DNA of 64,000 bases from Paraburkholderia bonniea. GTDB lineage: Bacteria > Pseudomonadota > Gammaproteobacteria > Burkholderiales > Burkholderiaceae. The DNA lies in assembly GCF_009455625.1 (NCBI RefSeq), contig NZ_QPEQ01000001.1, forward strand, positions 558,001-622,000. Direction: 5' to 3'. Made by a program: the position numbers and the translations under genes. The notes under the pieces were generated by a model. The model saw only the letters and a program-made list of their open reading frames with translations, did no database searches and was not told where the DNA came from. Positions 1 through 8,974 of the stretch are shown piece by piece (the first letter of the stretch is position 1; each line of letters starts with the position of its first letter).

Positions 1-273
1 ACCTTGCGTGGCCAGGCGATGTACGAATTCCTGGATCGCTTTGTGACGGTTGCGCTGCCTCGTGTGCGCGATTTCCGTGGCGTATCTGGTCGTGCATTTG
101 ATGGTCGTGGCAATTACAACATCGGCGTGAAAGAGCAGATTATTTTCCCCGAAATCGATTACGACAAGATCGACGCGTTGCGTGGGCTGAATATCAGCAT
201 TACGACGACAGCGAAGACTGACGATGAAGCAAAGGCGTTGCTCGCCAGCTTCAAGTTCCCGTTCAGAAACTGA
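1..273 (+). CDS. rplE: 50S ribosomal protein L5, C-terminal part
   Basis: The window opens inside this gene, so only the last 90 codons are visible (L5 is about 179 aa). The translated end is typical of L5: the [15 protein letters not shown] segment, the ITTTAK motif and an FPFRN end. L5 binds 5S rRNA and the central protuberance of the 50S subunit and contacts the P-site tRNA. It is followed after 7 bp by rpsN, as in the usual spc operon order. The start lies outside the window. Confidence 0.97.
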   Translation, partial: TLRGQAMYEFLDRFVTVALPRVRDFRGVSGRAFDGRGNYNIGVKEQIIFPEIDYDKIDALRGLNISITTTAKTDDEAKALLASFKFPFRN

Positions 274-280
274 GGTTACC

Positions 281-586
281 GTGGCTAAACTGGCACTAAT
301 CGAACGTGAAAAGAAGCGTGCGCGCCTTGCTGCTAAGTACGCTCCCAAGCGCGCTGAGCTGAAAGCGATCATTGATGATGCGGGCAAATCAGATGAAGAG
401 CGTTATGCAGCTCGTCTGGAATTGCAACAGCTTCCGCGCAATTCAAATCCGACTCGCAAACGTAACCGTTGCGCGATCACGGGTCGCCCACGTGGCACGT
501 TCCGTAAATTCGGACTGGCGCGAAACAAGATTCGTGAAATCGCGTTTCGTGGCGAAATCCCTGGCCTGACCAAGGCGAGCTGGTAA
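281..586 (+). CDS. rpsN: 30S ribosomal protein S14
   Basis: 101 aa, the normal length for the zinc-free S14 of proteobacteria. I place the start at the GTG at 281 (protein [13 protein letters not shown]) because it gives the family N-terminus; the ATG at 224 would add a tail that overlaps rplE. The C-terminal part [20 protein letters not shown] is the conserved 16S rRNA-binding segment, and only one of the zinc cysteine positions is kept. It sits 7 bp after rplE and 14 bp before rpsH in the spc operon. Confidence 0.96.
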   Translation: MAKLALIEREKKRARLAAKYAPKRAELKAIIDDAGKSDEERYAARLELQQLPRNSNPTRKRNRCAITGRPRGTFRKFGLARNKIREIAFRGEIPGLTKASW

Positions 587-600
587 TAGGAGAAACGTAA

Positions 601-996
601 ATGAGCATGAGTGATCCTATCGCCGATATGCTGACTCGCATCCGCAATGCGCAGATGGTTGAGAAAGTTTCGGTAGTGATGCCCTCGTCAAAAGTCAAGG
701 TTGCGATTGCGCAAGTTCTGAAGGACGAAGGCTACATTGACGATTTCGCAGTGAAGTCTGAAGGTGCGAAATCTGAATTACGTATTGTTTTGAAATATTA
801 TGCCGGTCGCCCTGTAATCGAGCGTATTGAACGTGTCTCGAAACCAGGCCTCCGGGTTTATCGCGGTCACAATGACATCCCGGTGGTTATGAATGGCCTC
901 GGGGTAGCAATTGTGTCTACACCGAAAGGCGTGATGACAGATCGCAAGGCACGCGCTACAGGCGTTGGCGGCGAAGTCATCTGCTACGTCGCTTAA
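601..996 (+). CDS. rpsH: 30S ribosomal protein S8
   Basis: 131 aa, full length. It begins [18 protein letters not shown] and ends with the conserved [11 protein letters not shown], both S8 hallmarks. S8 binds helix 21 of 16S rRNA and is an early assembly protein of the 30S platform; in E. coli it also represses spc operon translation. A Shine-Dalgarno sequence (AGGAGA) lies just before the ATG. It follows rpsN by 14 bp and precedes rplF. Confidence 0.97.
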   Translation: MSMSDPIADMLTRIRNAQMVEKVSVVMPSSKVKVAIAQVLKDEGYIDDFAVKSEGAKSELRIVLKYYAGRPVIERIERVSKPGLRVYRGHNDIPVVMNGLGVAIVSTPKGVMTDRKARATGVGGEVICYVA

Positions 997-1016
997 AGCC
1001 GAAAGGAGAGAGAAAC

Positions 1017-1547
1017 ATGTCTCGAGTAGGTAAAAGCCCGGTAGCGCTAGAAGGCGCAGAAGTGGTTCTGAGCGACGAGAAAATCATCGTAAAAGGGCCG
1101 CTGGGTACGATTTCGCAAAATGCGAATCCTCTGGTAATTATCAAGGTTGAGGGCAGCACTCTGGTTTTCGCACCCGCTGATGACAGCCGCGAAGCCAATG
1201 CGATGACGGGTACGATGCGTGCACTGGTTGCAAACATGGTGCTTGGTGTGACGAAGGGCTTTGAGCGCAAGCTAACGCTGGTAGGCGTTGGTTATCGTGC
1301 TCAAGCGCAAGGCGATAAGCTGAATTTGTCACTGGGTTTTTCACACCCAGTGGTGCATCAGATGCCGGAAGGTATCAAGGCTGAAACCCCATCGCAGACC
1401 GAAATCGTGATCAAGGGAATCAACAAGCAACAAGTTGGCCAAGTCTCTGCAGAAGTGCGGGGCTATCGTCCGCCAGAGCCTTATAAAGGCAAGGGTGTGC
1501 GCTATGCCAACGAGGTTGTGGCCCTCAAAGAAACGAAGAAGAAGTAA
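1017..1547 (+). CDS. rplF: 50S ribosomal protein L6
   Basis: 176 aa, the normal length. It starts MSRVGKSPV and ends with [15 protein letters not shown]. The second repeat carries the L6 signature around [12 protein letters not shown]6 binds 23S rRNA near the factor-binding site at the base of the L7/L12 stalk. A strong AAGGAGAG ribosome-binding site precedes the ATG. Its order, rpsH-rplF-rplR, is the standard spc order. Confidence 0.97.
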   Translation: MSRVGKSPVALEGAEVVLSDEKIIVKGPLGTISQNANPLVIIKVEGSTLVFAPADDSREANAMTGTMRALVANMVLGVTKGFERKLTLVGVGYRAQAQGDKLNLSLGFSHPVVHQMPEGIKAETPSQTEIVIKGINKQQVGQVSAEVRGYRPPEPYKGKGVRYANEVVALKETKKK

Positions 1548-1559
1548 AGGTGCGCAAAC

Positions 1560-1925
1560 ATGGATAAGAACCAATCTCGCCTGCGCCGCGCTCGTCAGAC
1601 ACGCATCAAGATCGCTGAGTTACAGGTCGCGCGTCTTGCTGTGCATCGGACCAATACGCACATTTACGCGCAGGTGTTCTCGCCGTGCGGCACTAAGGTG
1701 CTTGCTAGCGCATCAACGCTTGAAGCCGAAGTGCGTGCGGAACTTGCTGATAAAACGGGGAAGGGCGGTAACGTCTCTGCCGCGATTCTGATCGGTAAAC
1801 GTATTGCAGAAAAGGCTAAGGCTGCCGGCATCGAATCCGTCGCCTTTGACCGTTCAGGTTTTCGCTACCACGGCCGCATTAAAGCGCTGGCCGATGCGGC
1901 GCGCGAAGCCGGACTTAAGTTCTAA
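1560..1925 (+). CDS. rplR: 50S ribosomal protein L18
   Basis: 121 aa, full length for L18. The N-terminus [18 protein letters not shown] is the basic, flexible 5S rRNA-binding tail. The C-terminus [21 protein letters not shown] is the most conserved block of the family. L18 mediates attachment of 5S rRNA to the 50S subunit together with L5 and L25. It is separated from rplF by 12 bp and from rpsE by 14 bp, consistent with cotranscription. Confidence 0.97.
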   Translation: MDKNQSRLRRARQTRIKIAELQVARLAVHRTNTHIYAQVFSPCGTKVLASASTLEAEVRAELADKTGKGGNVSAAILIGKRIAEKAKAAGIESVAFDRSGFRYHGRIKALADAAREAGLKF

Positions 1926-1939
1926 GGGAAGAATTCGTC

Positions 1940-2458
1940 ATGGCAAAGATGCAAGCGAAAGTTCAGGCTGACGAACGCGACGACGGCCTTCGTGAAAAGA
2001 TGATTGCGGTCAATCGCGTAACCAAGGTAGTTAAGGGTGGCCGGATTCTCGGTTTCGCCGCACTGACCGTGGTTGGCGATGGTGATGGTCGCGTCGGAAT
2101 GGGTAAAGGCAAGGCGAAGGAAGTCCCAGTTGCTGTGCAAAAAGCAATGGAACAAGCTCGTCGGAATATGTTTAAGGTGCCTCTTAAAAACGGTACGCTT
2201 CAACACGAAGTGCATGGTAAGCACGGCGCATCAATGGTCCTTCTCGCTCCGGCGAAAGACGGTACCGGCGTGATCGCAGGCGGTCCAATGCGCGCAGTGT
2301 TCGATGTGATGGGCGTGCAGAACGTTGTGGCTAAGAGCCACGGTTCGACTAACCCTTACAACCTCGTGCGTGCAACACTCGATGGTTTGCGTAAGCAATC
2401 AACACCGGGTGATATCGCCGCGAAGCGTGGTAAGTCCGTCGAAGATATTTTGGGTTAA
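1940..2458 (+). CDS. rpsE: 30S ribosomal protein S5
   Basis: 172 aa, normal for Burkholderiaceae S5. The N-terminal double-stranded RNA-binding fold includes the loop [20 protein letters not shown], the region where spectinomycin resistance mutations map in other bacteria. The C-terminal domain includes [21 protein letters not shown]5 takes part in decoding fidelity and mRNA helicase activity at the entry channel. RBS AAGGGAAG precedes the ATG. Confidence 0.97.
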   Translation: MAKMQAKVQADERDDGLREKMIAVNRVTKVVKGGRILGFAALTVVGDGDGRVGMGKGKAKEVPVAVQKAMEQARRNMFKVPLKNGTLQHEVHGKHGASMVLLAPAKDGTGVIAGGPMRAVFDVMGVQNVVAKSHGSTNPYNLVRATLDGLRKQSTPGDIAAKRGKSVEDILG

Positions 2459-2473
2459 GCCCAGGTGGTTACC

Positions 2474-2656
2474 ATGTCTGAAAAAACTGTCAAAGTTCAG
2501 CTCGTCAAAAGCCTGATTGGCACGCGTGAGACACATCGTGCAACGATTCGTGGCTTGGGTTTGCGTCGTCTTAACTCAATTAGCGAGTTGGAGGACACAC
2601 CCGCAGTCCGTGGAATGATCAACAAGGTTTCGTACCTTGTTAAGGTCATCAGCTAA
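2474..2656 (+). CDS. rpmD: 50S ribosomal protein L30
   Basis: 60 aa. I use the ATG at 2474 ([16 protein letters not shown]), which gives the family length; an in-frame GTG 9 bp upstream is less likely. The block [16 protein letters not shown] is the L30 signature, and the protein ends with [12 protein letters not shown]30 is a small, non-essential 23S rRNA-binding protein of the large subunit. It lies between rpsE and rplO, as is usual. Confidence 0.96.
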   Translation: MSEKTVKVQLVKSLIGTRETHRATIRGLGLRRLNSISELEDTPAVRGMINKVSYLVKVIS

Positions 2657-2684
2657 GCGTCTGATCAGGACTCAAGGAGTTGAA

Positions 2685-3119
2685 ATGGAACTGAATAACC
2701 TTAAGCCTGCTGCTGGCGCAAAGCATGCAAAGCGTCGGGTTGGGCGCGGCATTGGTTCTGGGCTTGGTAAAACAGCAGGCCGGGGCCATAAAGGTCAAAA
2801 ATCGCGTTCAGGCGGTTTTCATAAAGTCGGATTCGAAGGCGGTCAAATGCCTTTGCAACGTCGTTTGCCAAAGCGTGGTTTTACCTCGCTGACGCGCGAA
2901 TTTGTAGGTGAAGTTCGCCTTTCCGATTTGGAAAAATTGCCTGTTGACGAAGTTGATTTGCTTGCGTTGAAGCAAGCTGGGCTGGTTAGCGAGCTGACGA
3001 AAAGCGCGAAAATCATCGCTACAGGTGAATTGAAGCGGAAGATCGTAGTAAAGGGCTTGGGTGCGACCAAGGGTGCACGCGCTGCGATTGAGGCAGCGGG
3101 TGGTTCTTTTTCTGAGTAA
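2685..3119 (+). CDS. rplO: 50S ribosomal protein L15
   Basis: 144 aa, the normal length. The ATG at 2685 follows a clear AAGGAG site and yields [20 protein letters not shown]. The glycine- and basic-rich N-terminal extension ([19 protein letters not shown]) threads into 23S rRNA. The C-terminal part [22 protein letters not shown] is the L15/L18e fold. It is a late 50S assembly protein. rplO directly precedes secY, as in E. coli. Confidence 0.96.
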   Translation: MELNNLKPAAGAKHAKRRVGRGIGSGLGKTAGRGHKGQKSRSGGFHKVGFEGGQMPLQRRLPKRGFTSLTREFVGEVRLSDLEKLPVDEVDLLALKQAGLVSELTKSAKIIATGELKRKIVVKGLGATKGARAAIEAAGGSFSE

Positions 3120-3165
3120 CGGACTAATCGTTTGCCGTTACTAGCATTTGCATCGGAGAAAGTAC

Positions 3166-4512
3166 TTGGCTAACAGCCCGAGTCTTGTAAAACCAGGCCG
3201 AAGTGGAGGGAAGTTCGCCGATTTACGTAGGCGCGCGATATTTCTGCTTCTGGCTTTGGTCGTCTATCGTATCGGAGCGCATATTCCGGTTCCGGGCATT
3301 GATCCGGATCAACTGGCGAAGTTGTTCCAAAGTCAGTCTGGCGGAATCCTGGGCATGTTCAACATGTTTTCAGGGGGAGCGCTTTCGCGTTTCACAATTT
3401 TTGCGCTAGGCATCATGCCGTATATTTCGGCATCGATCATTATGCAGTTGCTGGCGATTGTCTCGCCGCAACTGGAAGCGTTAAAAAAAGAAGGGCAGGC
3501 AGGGCAGCGAAAGATAACGCAATACACGCGTATTTTCACCGTTTTGCTAGCAACGTTTCAGGCATTTGGAATTGCTGTTGCACTAGAAAATCAGCCTGGC
3601 CTCGTAATGGAAGCAGGTTTGGTGTTCAGGTTGACGACTGTAGTTACTCTGGTGACTGGAACCATATTTTTGATGTGGTTGGGTGAGCAGATTACGGAGC
3701 GGGGTTTAGGTAACGGCATTTCGATCATCATCTTTGGTGGGATTGCAGCCGGATTTCCTAACGCGATTGCTGGTTTGTTTGAATTGGTGCGAACCGGTTC
3801 GATGGGGCCGGTCTCAGCGATTCTTGTGGTATTTCTGATTGCCGCTGTGACGTACTTGGTTGTGTTCATTGAGCGCGGTCAACGTAAAATTCTGGTGAAT
3901 TACGCTAAGCGTCAGGTAGGGAATAAGATTTACGGCGGTCAGTCATCACATTTGCCGTTGAAGCTGAATATGTCGGGCGTGATCCCACCGATCTTTGCAT
4001 CGTCGATCATTCTGTTTCCGGCAACGCTTCTTAGCTGGTTTAATTCCGGAACGCGCACTGGCTGGCTGGCTGACACGTTGCATAATGTTGCTGAGGCGCT
4101 TAAGCCAGGCCAGCCTGTTTATGTGTTGTTGTATGCGCTGGCTATCGTGTTTTTCTGCTTTTTCTATACTGCATTGGTTTTCAATAGCAGAGAAACGGCG
4201 GATAACCTGAAGAAAAGCGGTGCTTTCGTCCCTGGCATTCGTCCTGGTGACCAGACCGCTAGATATATTGACCGCATCTTGACTCGCTTGACGCTTGCCG
4301 GTGCTATTTACATCGTCTTCGTTTGCTTGCTGCCAGAACTCTTGGTGTTACGCTGGAATGTCCCGTTTTATTTTGGTGGCACATCACTACTCATTATTGT
4401 GGTTGTCACGATGGATTTCATGGCGCAGGTACAGTCTTATGTCATGTCGCAACAATATGAATCGCTGTTGAAGAAAGCAAACTTCAAGGGTGGAAATGTT
4501 CCGACGCGGTAA
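3166..4512 (+). CDS. secY: Protein translocase subunit SecY
   Basis: 448 aa with ten predicted membrane segments; this is the channel-forming subunit of SecYEG in the inner membrane. The start is a TTG at 3166 preceded by GGAGAA, giving [16 protein letters not shown] after the initiator, the family N-terminus; no in-frame ATG is nearby. Visible landmarks are the plug and TM2 region ([29 protein letters not shown] in part), the cytosolic loop with [17 protein letters not shown], and the C-terminal [22 protein letters not shown] starts are weak, which may tune SecY synthesis against ribosomal proteins. Confidence 0.97.
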   Translation: MANSPSLVKPGRSGGKFADLRRRAIFLLLALVVYRIGAHIPVPGIDPDQLAKLFQSQSGGILGMFNMFSGGALSRFTIFALGIMPYISASIIMQLLAIVSPQLEALKKEGQAGQRKITQYTRIFTVLLATFQAFGIAVALENQPGLVMEAGLVFRLTTVVTLVTGTIFLMWLGEQITERGLGNGISIIIFGGIAAGFPNAIAGLFELVRTGSMGPVSAILVVFLIAAVTYLVVFIERGQRKILVNYAKRQVGNKIYGGQSSHLPLKLNMSGVIPPIFASSIILFPATLLSWFNSGTRTGWLADTLHNVAEALKPGQPVYVLLYALAIVFFCFFYTALVFNSRETADNLKKSGAFVPGIRPGDQTARYIDRILTRLTLAGAIYIVFVCLLPELLVLRWNVPFYFGGTSLLIIVVVTMDFMAQVQSYVMSQQYESLLKKANFKGGNVPTR

Positions 4513-4521
4513 AAAAATTGG

Positions 4522-4739
4522 ATGGTCAAAAGTGGCGTGATCTTGCTTCACGATGACGTCACCCAAAATCTACCTGGTGCGAATTTTGAACTGGGTTAGA
4601 GGATGTCCATGTTGTACTGGGGCACACATCTGACAGTATTCGGTGTAATTTCTTCCGAATTTTGTCAGGCGATAAAGCCACGGTTGAACTAGCGCCCTAC
4701 GATTTGTTGCATGCGCGGATCGTGTTCCGGGCGAAGTGA
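4522..4739 (+). pseudogene. infA: Relic of translation initiation factor IF-1 gene
   Basis: The slot between secY and rpmJ normally holds infA (72 aa). Here the 218 nt from an ATG at 4522 to a TGA at 4737 align over the whole IF-1 length but need one frame change near 4594-4596. Frame 1 reads MVKSGVI...QNLPGANFELG and then stops at TAG 4597. The other frame, from 4596, reads LEDVHVVLGH...RILSGDKATVELAPYDL and ends ARIVFRAK, the exact IF-1 C-terminus. The length is one base short of 73 codons, so a single deletion explains it. Many conserved N-terminal residues are also changed (I count about 42 of 72 identities to IF-1 as I remember it), so this is decay, not just a read error. An intact infA must exist elsewhere if IF-1 is essential here. 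Confidence 0.88.
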
Positions 4740-4759
4740 TTTAGAAAAAGGGTAATATC

Positions 4760-4876
4760 ATGAAAGTGATGGCATCGGTTAAGCGCATTTGTCGCAATTG
4801 TAAGATCATCAAGCGCAAAGGCGTTGTGCGGGTGATTTGCAGTTCTGATCCGCGCCACAAACAGCGTCAAGGCTGA
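4760..4876 (+). CDS. rpmJ: 50S ribosomal protein L36
   Basis: 38 aa, starting [15 protein letters not shown] and ending [11 protein letters not shown]. The zinc ribbon ligands are intact: Cys11, Cys14, Cys27 and His33. L36 is the smallest 50S protein and organises 23S rRNA near helices 89-97. It follows the infA relic by 20 bp and precedes rpsM by 41 bp. Its reading frame shows no decay, unlike the gene just upstream. Confidence 0.95.
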
Positions 4877-4917
4877 AAGCCGCGCTTTTGCTAGCGCTTT
4901 TTGTTTGAGGAAAAACA

Positions 4918-5283
4918 ATGGCTCGTATCGCAGGGGTTAATATCCCGAATCACCAGCATACTGAAATTGGCTTGATGGCAATTTACGGTATTGGTCGCAC
5001 GCGCTCACGCGGTATCTGCGTCGCCGCTGGTGTGGCATTTTCGAAAAAGGTCAAAGACCTGAACGACGCAGATCTCGAAAAGCTGCGTGAAGAAGTCGGC
5101 AAGTTCATAGTGGAAGGCGACTTACGTCGTGAAACCACAATGAGCATCAAGCGTCTGATGGATCTCGGTTGCTATCGTGGTGTGCGGCATCGCAAGGGCT
5201 TGCCCCTGCGTGGACAGCGTACGCGTACTAATGCCCGTACCCGCAAGGGTCCGCGTCGTGCAGCGCAATCGCTGAAGAAGTAA
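4918..5283 (+). CDS. rpsM: 30S ribosomal protein S13
   Basis: 121 aa. It begins [19 protein letters not shown] and carries the helix-two-turn-helix [14 protein letters not shown]. The basic C-terminal tail ([19 protein letters not shown]) reaches the P-site tRNA. S13 sits in the 30S head and forms inter-subunit bridges. A strong GAGGAAAAAC ribosome-binding site precedes the ATG. It is the first gene of the alpha-operon part. Confidence 0.97.
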   Translation: MARIAGVNIPNHQHTEIGLMAIYGIGRTRSRGICVAAGVAFSKKVKDLNDADLEKLREEVGKFIVEGDLRRETTMSIKRLMDLGCYRGVRHRKGLPLRGQRTRTNARTRKGPRRAAQSLKK

Positions 5284-5311
5284 GCGGAACTGACAGTTAC
5301 AGGGAAATGTA

Positions 5312-5716
5312 ATGGCTAAGGCTTCGAACAACTCTGCGGCGCAACGCGTTCGCAAAAAGGTTAAGAAAAACGTAGCGGAAGGTGTAGTTCACGTTCATGC
5401 TTCGTTTAACAATACCATCATTACAATCACCGATCGCCAAGGCAATGCACTTGCTTGGGCTACGTCAGGTGGTCAGGGTTTCAAGGGTTCACGTAAATCG
5501 ACTCCGTTTGCAGCTCAGGTCGCAGCCGAATCGGCTGGACGTGTTGCAATGGAATACGGTGTAAAGAACCTTGAAGTTCGCATCAAGGGCCCTGGCCCTG
5601 GCCGCGAATCAGCCGTTCGGGCTCTCCATGGCCTTGGAATCAAAATCACGGCAATTTCTGACGTGACGCCTGTTCCACATAACGGTTGCCGTCCATCGAA
5701 ACGTCGTCGTATTTAA
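5312..5716 (+). CDS. rpsK: 30S ribosomal protein S11
   Basis: 134 aa. The S11 signature [21 protein letters not shown] is present and the protein ends [13 protein letters not shown], the conserved end. S11 lies on the 30S platform near the Shine-Dalgarno duplex and the E site. It starts 28 bp after rpsM; 146 bp separate it from rpsD, longer than the other gaps and containing a hairpin. Confidence 0.97.
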   Translation: MAKASNNSAAQRVRKKVKKNVAEGVVHVHASFNNTIITITDRQGNALAWATSGGQGFKGSRKSTPFAAQVAAESAGRVAMEYGVKNLEVRIKGPGPGRESAVRALHGLGIKITAISDVTPVPHNGCRPSKRRRI

Positions 5717-5735
5717 GACGTTGTTTTTGTTTCGC

Positions 5736-5769
5736 ACCTGCTGTCGCTTTTAGCGATAGCAGGTTGTGT
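5736..5769 (+). promoter_or_regulatory. Hairpin in the rpsK-rpsD gap
   Basis: The arms ACCTGCTGTCG and CGATAGCAGGT pair with one G-U across a short loop, 20 bp after the rpsK stop. No run of T follows, so it is not a classic terminator. It may be an mRNA processing or attenuation element upstream of rpsD, whose product S4 is the alpha-operon translational repressor in E. coli. Function is inferred only. Confidence 0.4.
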
Positions 5770-5862
5770 GCGTTATGGATTTAACTAAGCCCACCGTTCG
5801 TCCCGTCGGGTACGAACTAGCGTGAAGTGAAATTCACGTGATTAATCTAGAAGGAATGCAAC

Positions 5863-6486
5863 GTGGCACGCTATATCGGCCCCAAGGCCAAGCTTTCCCG
5901 TCGTGAAGGCACCGATCTTTTCCTGAAAAGCGCTCGTCGCTCCCTGGCTGATAAATGCAAGCTTGATAGCAAGCCAGGTCAGCATGGTCGTACTTCTGGT
6001 GCACGTACGTCAGACTACGGTACCCAGTTGCGTGAAAAGCAAAAAGTGAAGCGTATTTACGGTGTGCTGGAGCGTCAGTTCCGCCGTTATTTTGCAGATG
6101 CCGACCGTCGTAAAGGTAATACGGGTGAAAACCTGCTGCAATTGCTGGAGTCGCGTCTCGATAACGTTGTTTACCGTATGGGCTTTGGCTCAACACGTGC
6201 TGAGGCTCGTCAGCTCGTTAGCCACAAGGCGATCCTGCTGAATGGCGTGGTAACCAACATTCCTTCTGCGCAAGTTAAGGCAGGCGATGTGGTTGCTATT
6301 CGTGAGCAGGCTAAAAAGCAGGTCCGGATTGCTGAGTCCTTGTCGCTGGCTGAGCAAGGTGGTCTGGCTAGCTGGGTATCAGTCGATGCGAAGAAGTTTG
6401 AAGGCATATACAAGCAAATGCCGGAACGCAGCGATATTGCTGGCGATATCAATGAAAGCCTGATTGTCGAATTGTATTCGCGCTAA
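5863..6486 (+). CDS. rpsD: 30S ribosomal protein S4
   Basis: 207 aa with a GTG start at 5863 preceded by GAAGGAATGC; the translated start [20 protein letters not shown] matches the family. The S4 RNA-binding domain is visible around [32 protein letters not shown]. The N-terminal cysteine cluster seen in zinc-type S4 is absent. S4 nucleates 30S assembly by binding the 5' domain of 16S rRNA and often represses its own operon. Confidence 0.97.
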   Translation: MARYIGPKAKLSRREGTDLFLKSARRSLADKCKLDSKPGQHGRTSGARTSDYGTQLREKQKVKRIYGVLERQFRRYFADADRRKGNTGENLLQLLESRLDNVVYRMGFGSTRAEARQLVSHKAILLNGVVTNIPSAQVKAGDVVAIREQAKKQVRIAESLSLAEQGGLASWVSVDAKKFEGIYKQMPERSDIAGDINESLIVELYSR

Positions 6487-6494
6487 TCGTATTT

Positions 6495-6541
6495 ACAGCC
6501 GAAGTACCTGGTTGCCAAGTGCAAGGGGTGACTTCGGCTGT
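6495..6541 (+). promoter_or_regulatory. Hairpin in the rpsD-rpoA gap
   Basis: The 11-bp perfect arms ACAGCCGAAGT (6495-6505) and ACTTCGGCTGT (6531-6541) are separated by 25 nt and followed by TTATTTTC. This could be a weak terminator or attenuator lowering rpoA relative to the upstream ribosomal genes, or an RNA-processing stem. No function is proven by the sequence. Confidence 0.4.
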
Positions 6542-6609
6542 TTATTTTCAGGTTGTTGCCGGTCAGCCTTATCGGTGTAACGAGCCGAGGGTATTGGAAA
6601 GGAAACCCT

Positions 6610-7587
6610 ATGCAAACCAGTTTGTTGAAACCCAAGATTATCGCTGTTGAGTCCCTCGGCGAAAGTCATGCAAAAGTGGTCATGGAGCCGTTTGAACGTG
6701 GCTATGGTCATACCTTGGGAAATGCGCTTCGGCGTGTGTTGCTGTCTTCAATGCTCGGTTATGCTCCGACCGAAGTCACAATCGCTGGTGTAGTTCATGA
6801 ATATTCAACGCTGGATGGTGTACAGGAAGACGTAGTCAATCTGTTACTGAACCTGAAAGGGGTTGTATTCAAGCTGCATAACCGCGATGAAGTCACGGTT
6901 TCTTTGCGTAAAGATGGTGAAGGTGTTGTTACTGCACGTGATATCGAGCTGGCTCACGATTGCGAGGTGATTAACCCTGATCATGTGATTGCGCATTTAT
7001 CCAAGGGCGGAAGCCTGGATGTACAGATTAAGATTGAGAAAGGCCGTGGATACGTGCCAGGAAATGTTCGCCAGTATGGGGACGAATCCGGCAAAATCAT
7101 TGGCCGGATTGTGCTGGATGCGTCGTTTTCGCCTGTTCAGCGTGTCAGCTATTCGGTTGAAAACGCTCGCGTAGAGCAGCGTACTGATCTCGATAAGCTG
7201 GTGATGAATATCGAAACCAATGGTGTGATTTCACCAGAGGAAGCGATTCGCCAAGCGGCACGTATTCTGGTCGATCAATTGTCGGTGTTTGCTGCGCTTG
7301 AAGGTACTGAGGCGATGGCTGAAGCGCCGTCACGTGCACCGCAGATTGATCCGATTCTGTTGCGTCCGGTGGATGACCTTGAGTTGACTGTTCGTTCGGC
7401 AAATTGCCTGAAAGCAGAGAATATCTACTACATCGGCGATTTGATTCAGCGTACAGAAAATGAGTTGCTGAAAACACCAAATCTTGGTCGCAAGTCGTTG
7501 AATGAGATCAAGGAAGTGTTGGCTTCCCGAGGGCTGACTCTCGGCATGAAGCTCGAAAACTGGCCGCCGGCTGGTCTCGACAAGTAA
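6610..7587 (+). CDS. rpoA: RNA polymerase alpha subunit
   Basis: 325 aa. The start at 6610 ([11 protein letters not shown]) follows GGAAAGGAAAC; a longer frame from 6553 would add a non-family N-terminus. The N-terminal domain has the dimerisation segment [20 protein letters not shown]. The C-terminal domain has [17 protein letters not shown] and [13 protein letters not shown], which bind UP elements and activators such as CRP-type factors. Alpha initiates RNA polymerase assembly. It lies between rpsD and rplQ, as is standard. Confidence 0.97.
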   Translation: MQTSLLKPKIIAVESLGESHAKVVMEPFERGYGHTLGNALRRVLLSSMLGYAPTEVTIAGVVHEYSTLDGVQEDVVNLLLNLKGVVFKLHNRDEVTVSLRKDGEGVVTARDIELAHDCEVINPDHVIAHLSKGGSLDVQIKIEKGRGYVPGNVRQYGDESGKIIGRIVLDASFSPVQRVSYSVENARVEQRTDLDKLVMNIETNGVISPEEAIRQAARILVDQLSVFAALEGTEAMAEAPSRAPQIDPILLRPVDDLELTVRSANCLKAENIYYIGDLIQRTENELLKTPNLGRKSLNEIKEVLASRGLTLGMKLENWPPAGLDK

Positions 7588-7608
7588 GCGCTGTAGCGAT
7601 AGTGGCAC

Positions 7609-7639
7609 AGACGCGGATTTTGTTTTAAAATCCGCGTCT
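7609..7639 (+). promoter_or_regulatory. Perfect 13-bp hairpin between rpoA and rplQ
   Basis: The arms AGACGCGGATTTT (7609-7621) and AAAATCCGCGTCT (7627-7639) are perfectly complementary around a 5-nt loop, followed by TGCTGTTTC. The stem is strong, but the U run is poor. It may act as a partial terminator or as an RNA stability element dividing rpoA from rplQ in the transcript. Confidence 0.5.
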
Positions 7640-7719
7640 TGCTGTTTCTATACCGGCCCGTGTACCTCAAAAGGTGCGATAGAAGAGCTGGACCAAAACT
7701 TTAAATCCAGGAAACTAAA

Positions 7720-8115
7720 ATGCGTCACCGTCATGGTTTGCGGAAACTGAACCGCACGAGCAGTCACCGTCTGGCAATGCTCCGTAATATGTGTAACTCG
7801 GTCATTCAGCACGAAGTCATCAAGACAACGTTGCCTAAGGCAAAAGAGCTGCGCAAAGTCCTCGAGCCTTTGATTACGCTCGGTAAAAAGCCTTCACTGG
7901 CCAATCGTCGTCTCGCGTTCAATCGTCTGCGCGACCGTGATTCAGTAACGAAGCTTTTCGAAGTGCTCGGCCCACGTTACGAAACCCGCCCAGGTGGTTA
8001 CCTGCGCGTTTTGAAGTTTGGTTTCCGTGTGGGTGACAACGCGCCGATGGCTTTGGTTGAGTTGCTCGATCGTCCGGAAATCACTGAAGAAGAAAACGTG
8101 AGTGAAGCCGAGTAA
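7720..8115 (+). CDS. rplQ: 50S ribosomal protein L17
   Basis: 131 aa. It begins [20 protein letters not shown] and contains the conserved [24 protein letters not shown]. The basic core ends near MALVELLDR, followed by a short acidic tail. L17 sits near the polypeptide exit tunnel. It closes the ribosomal block and is followed 17 bp later by a terminator. Confidence 0.97.
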   Translation: MRHRHGLRKLNRTSSHRLAMLRNMCNSVIQHEVIKTTLPKAKELRKVLEPLITLGKKPSLANRRLAFNRLRDRDSVTKLFEVLGPRYETRPGGYLRVLKFGFRVGDNAPMALVELLDRPEITEEENVSEAE

Positions 8116-8132
8116 GCTCGACTGACTCCAAC

Positions 8133-8160
8133 AAAAAGCCAGGTTTCGACCTGGCTTTTT
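8133..8160 (+). terminator. Rho-independent terminator after rplQ
   Basis: A stem AAAAAGCCAGG / CCTGGCTTTTT around a TTTCGA loop ends in a T run, which is repeated shortly downstream (GCTTTTTATCC). It ends the long ribosomal transcription unit on the + strand, and its A-rich left side lets it work on the other strand too. Confidence 0.9.
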
Positions 8161-8289
8161 GCTTTTTATCCGCGCAATGAGAGGAAAGTGTTTTTGTTAG
8201 CGTAAGTTGGGCGCCGACCGTGCGAGTGACCTTACCCCACCGAGTACACCATTCGCAAGTTAGGTAGCGGGCAGGTTTTCGGTTGATGC

Positions 8290-8562
8290 AATGCTGGAAT
8301 TGGTTCGGTGCCAGTTGTCCGAGGGTGCTATGCGGACGAACCGTGTTGTAGTCGACTCGCCAGGCCTCAATACGTTCGCGTGCGTTATCAAGGCTGATGA
8401 ACGCGCGCTGGTTTAAACACTTTTCGCGCAGTCGTCCATTTAAGCTCTCGATGTGCGCTTTTTCCACGGGGCTGCTGGGCCTGATGAATTGCAGCCTGAC
8501 GTCATGCTCGTGAGCCCATGCATCGAGTGCCTTGCCGGCAAATGCGAGGTGCGGTGATTACG
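8290..8562 (-). pseudogene. Fragment of an IS3-family transposase (OrfB C-terminus)
   Basis: Read on the minus strand, this gives FAGKALDAWAHEHDVRLQF, then IRPSSPVEKAHIESLNGRL, then EAWRVDYNTVRPHSTLGQL. That is the end of an rve-type integrase core, with the catalytic Glu region (EKAHIESLNGRLR) and the conserved YN..RPHS.LG motif. The N-terminal part with the first two catalytic Asp residues is missing. Upstream, the frame breaks where DNG.EF would be expected (about 8550-8570). The reading frame also runs past the homologous end toward rplQ, so the far part of that ORF is not real. It is a degraded insertion-sequence remnant with no matching inverted repeats recognised. Confidence 0.75.
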
Positions 8563-8974
8563 CGTTTAGTCTGCGCATCAGCCAATTAATTGCGTTGCTT
8601 GTTTTGAGCGTCGCTTAATCGGTTTTTCCGAAGAGTGCTAGCCCGATCCCGATGCTGGAGGGGAGGTTCGTAGTGGCTTCCATCAAGCCGGCCTGTCGAT
8701 GTGCCTGAAATATGGCTTTGTGGACAAAGTGTTAGGATGGCCTCTTTCAAATTTTCGTTAAACAAGGTCACAGGCGTCATCTGGCCGGGAACAGTTTACC
8801 CAGGGTACTGGTAACGACAGATCGAAACGGCCGGCGTATCTCCATACGTCGTTTAAGGTCCGGATATTTGATCGTTTCGGCCTTCCTCTAGCAATCCCGA
8901 AGTCATTCAGTCGCAAGCGTTCGCATCTGGGCGCTGTGGCTAATGGGTTCTCGGGGAAACTCAACGTTCTTCCC
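8563..8974. other. Gene-poor scar between IS remnant and dsbD
   Basis: About 410 bp in which I recognise no gene. Short open frames exist on the minus strand (8586-8780 and 8758-8976), but neither resembles a protein family I know. In many Burkholderia a cutA gene lies between rplQ and dsbD; I looked for its conserved copper-binding and C-terminal segments in all frames and found none. The stretch probably results from insertion and decay. It must contain or border the dsbD promoter. Confidence 0.5.

Noticed and set aside
4594-4600. Programmed -1 frameshift in infA
   Set aside because: No X XXY YYZ slippery heptamer is present at the switch and many conserved residues are also lost, which fits decay better.
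8758-8974. A cutA remnant
   Set aside because: I looked for CutA conserved segments in the three + frames and saw none, so the gene is reported as missing and not as a relic.
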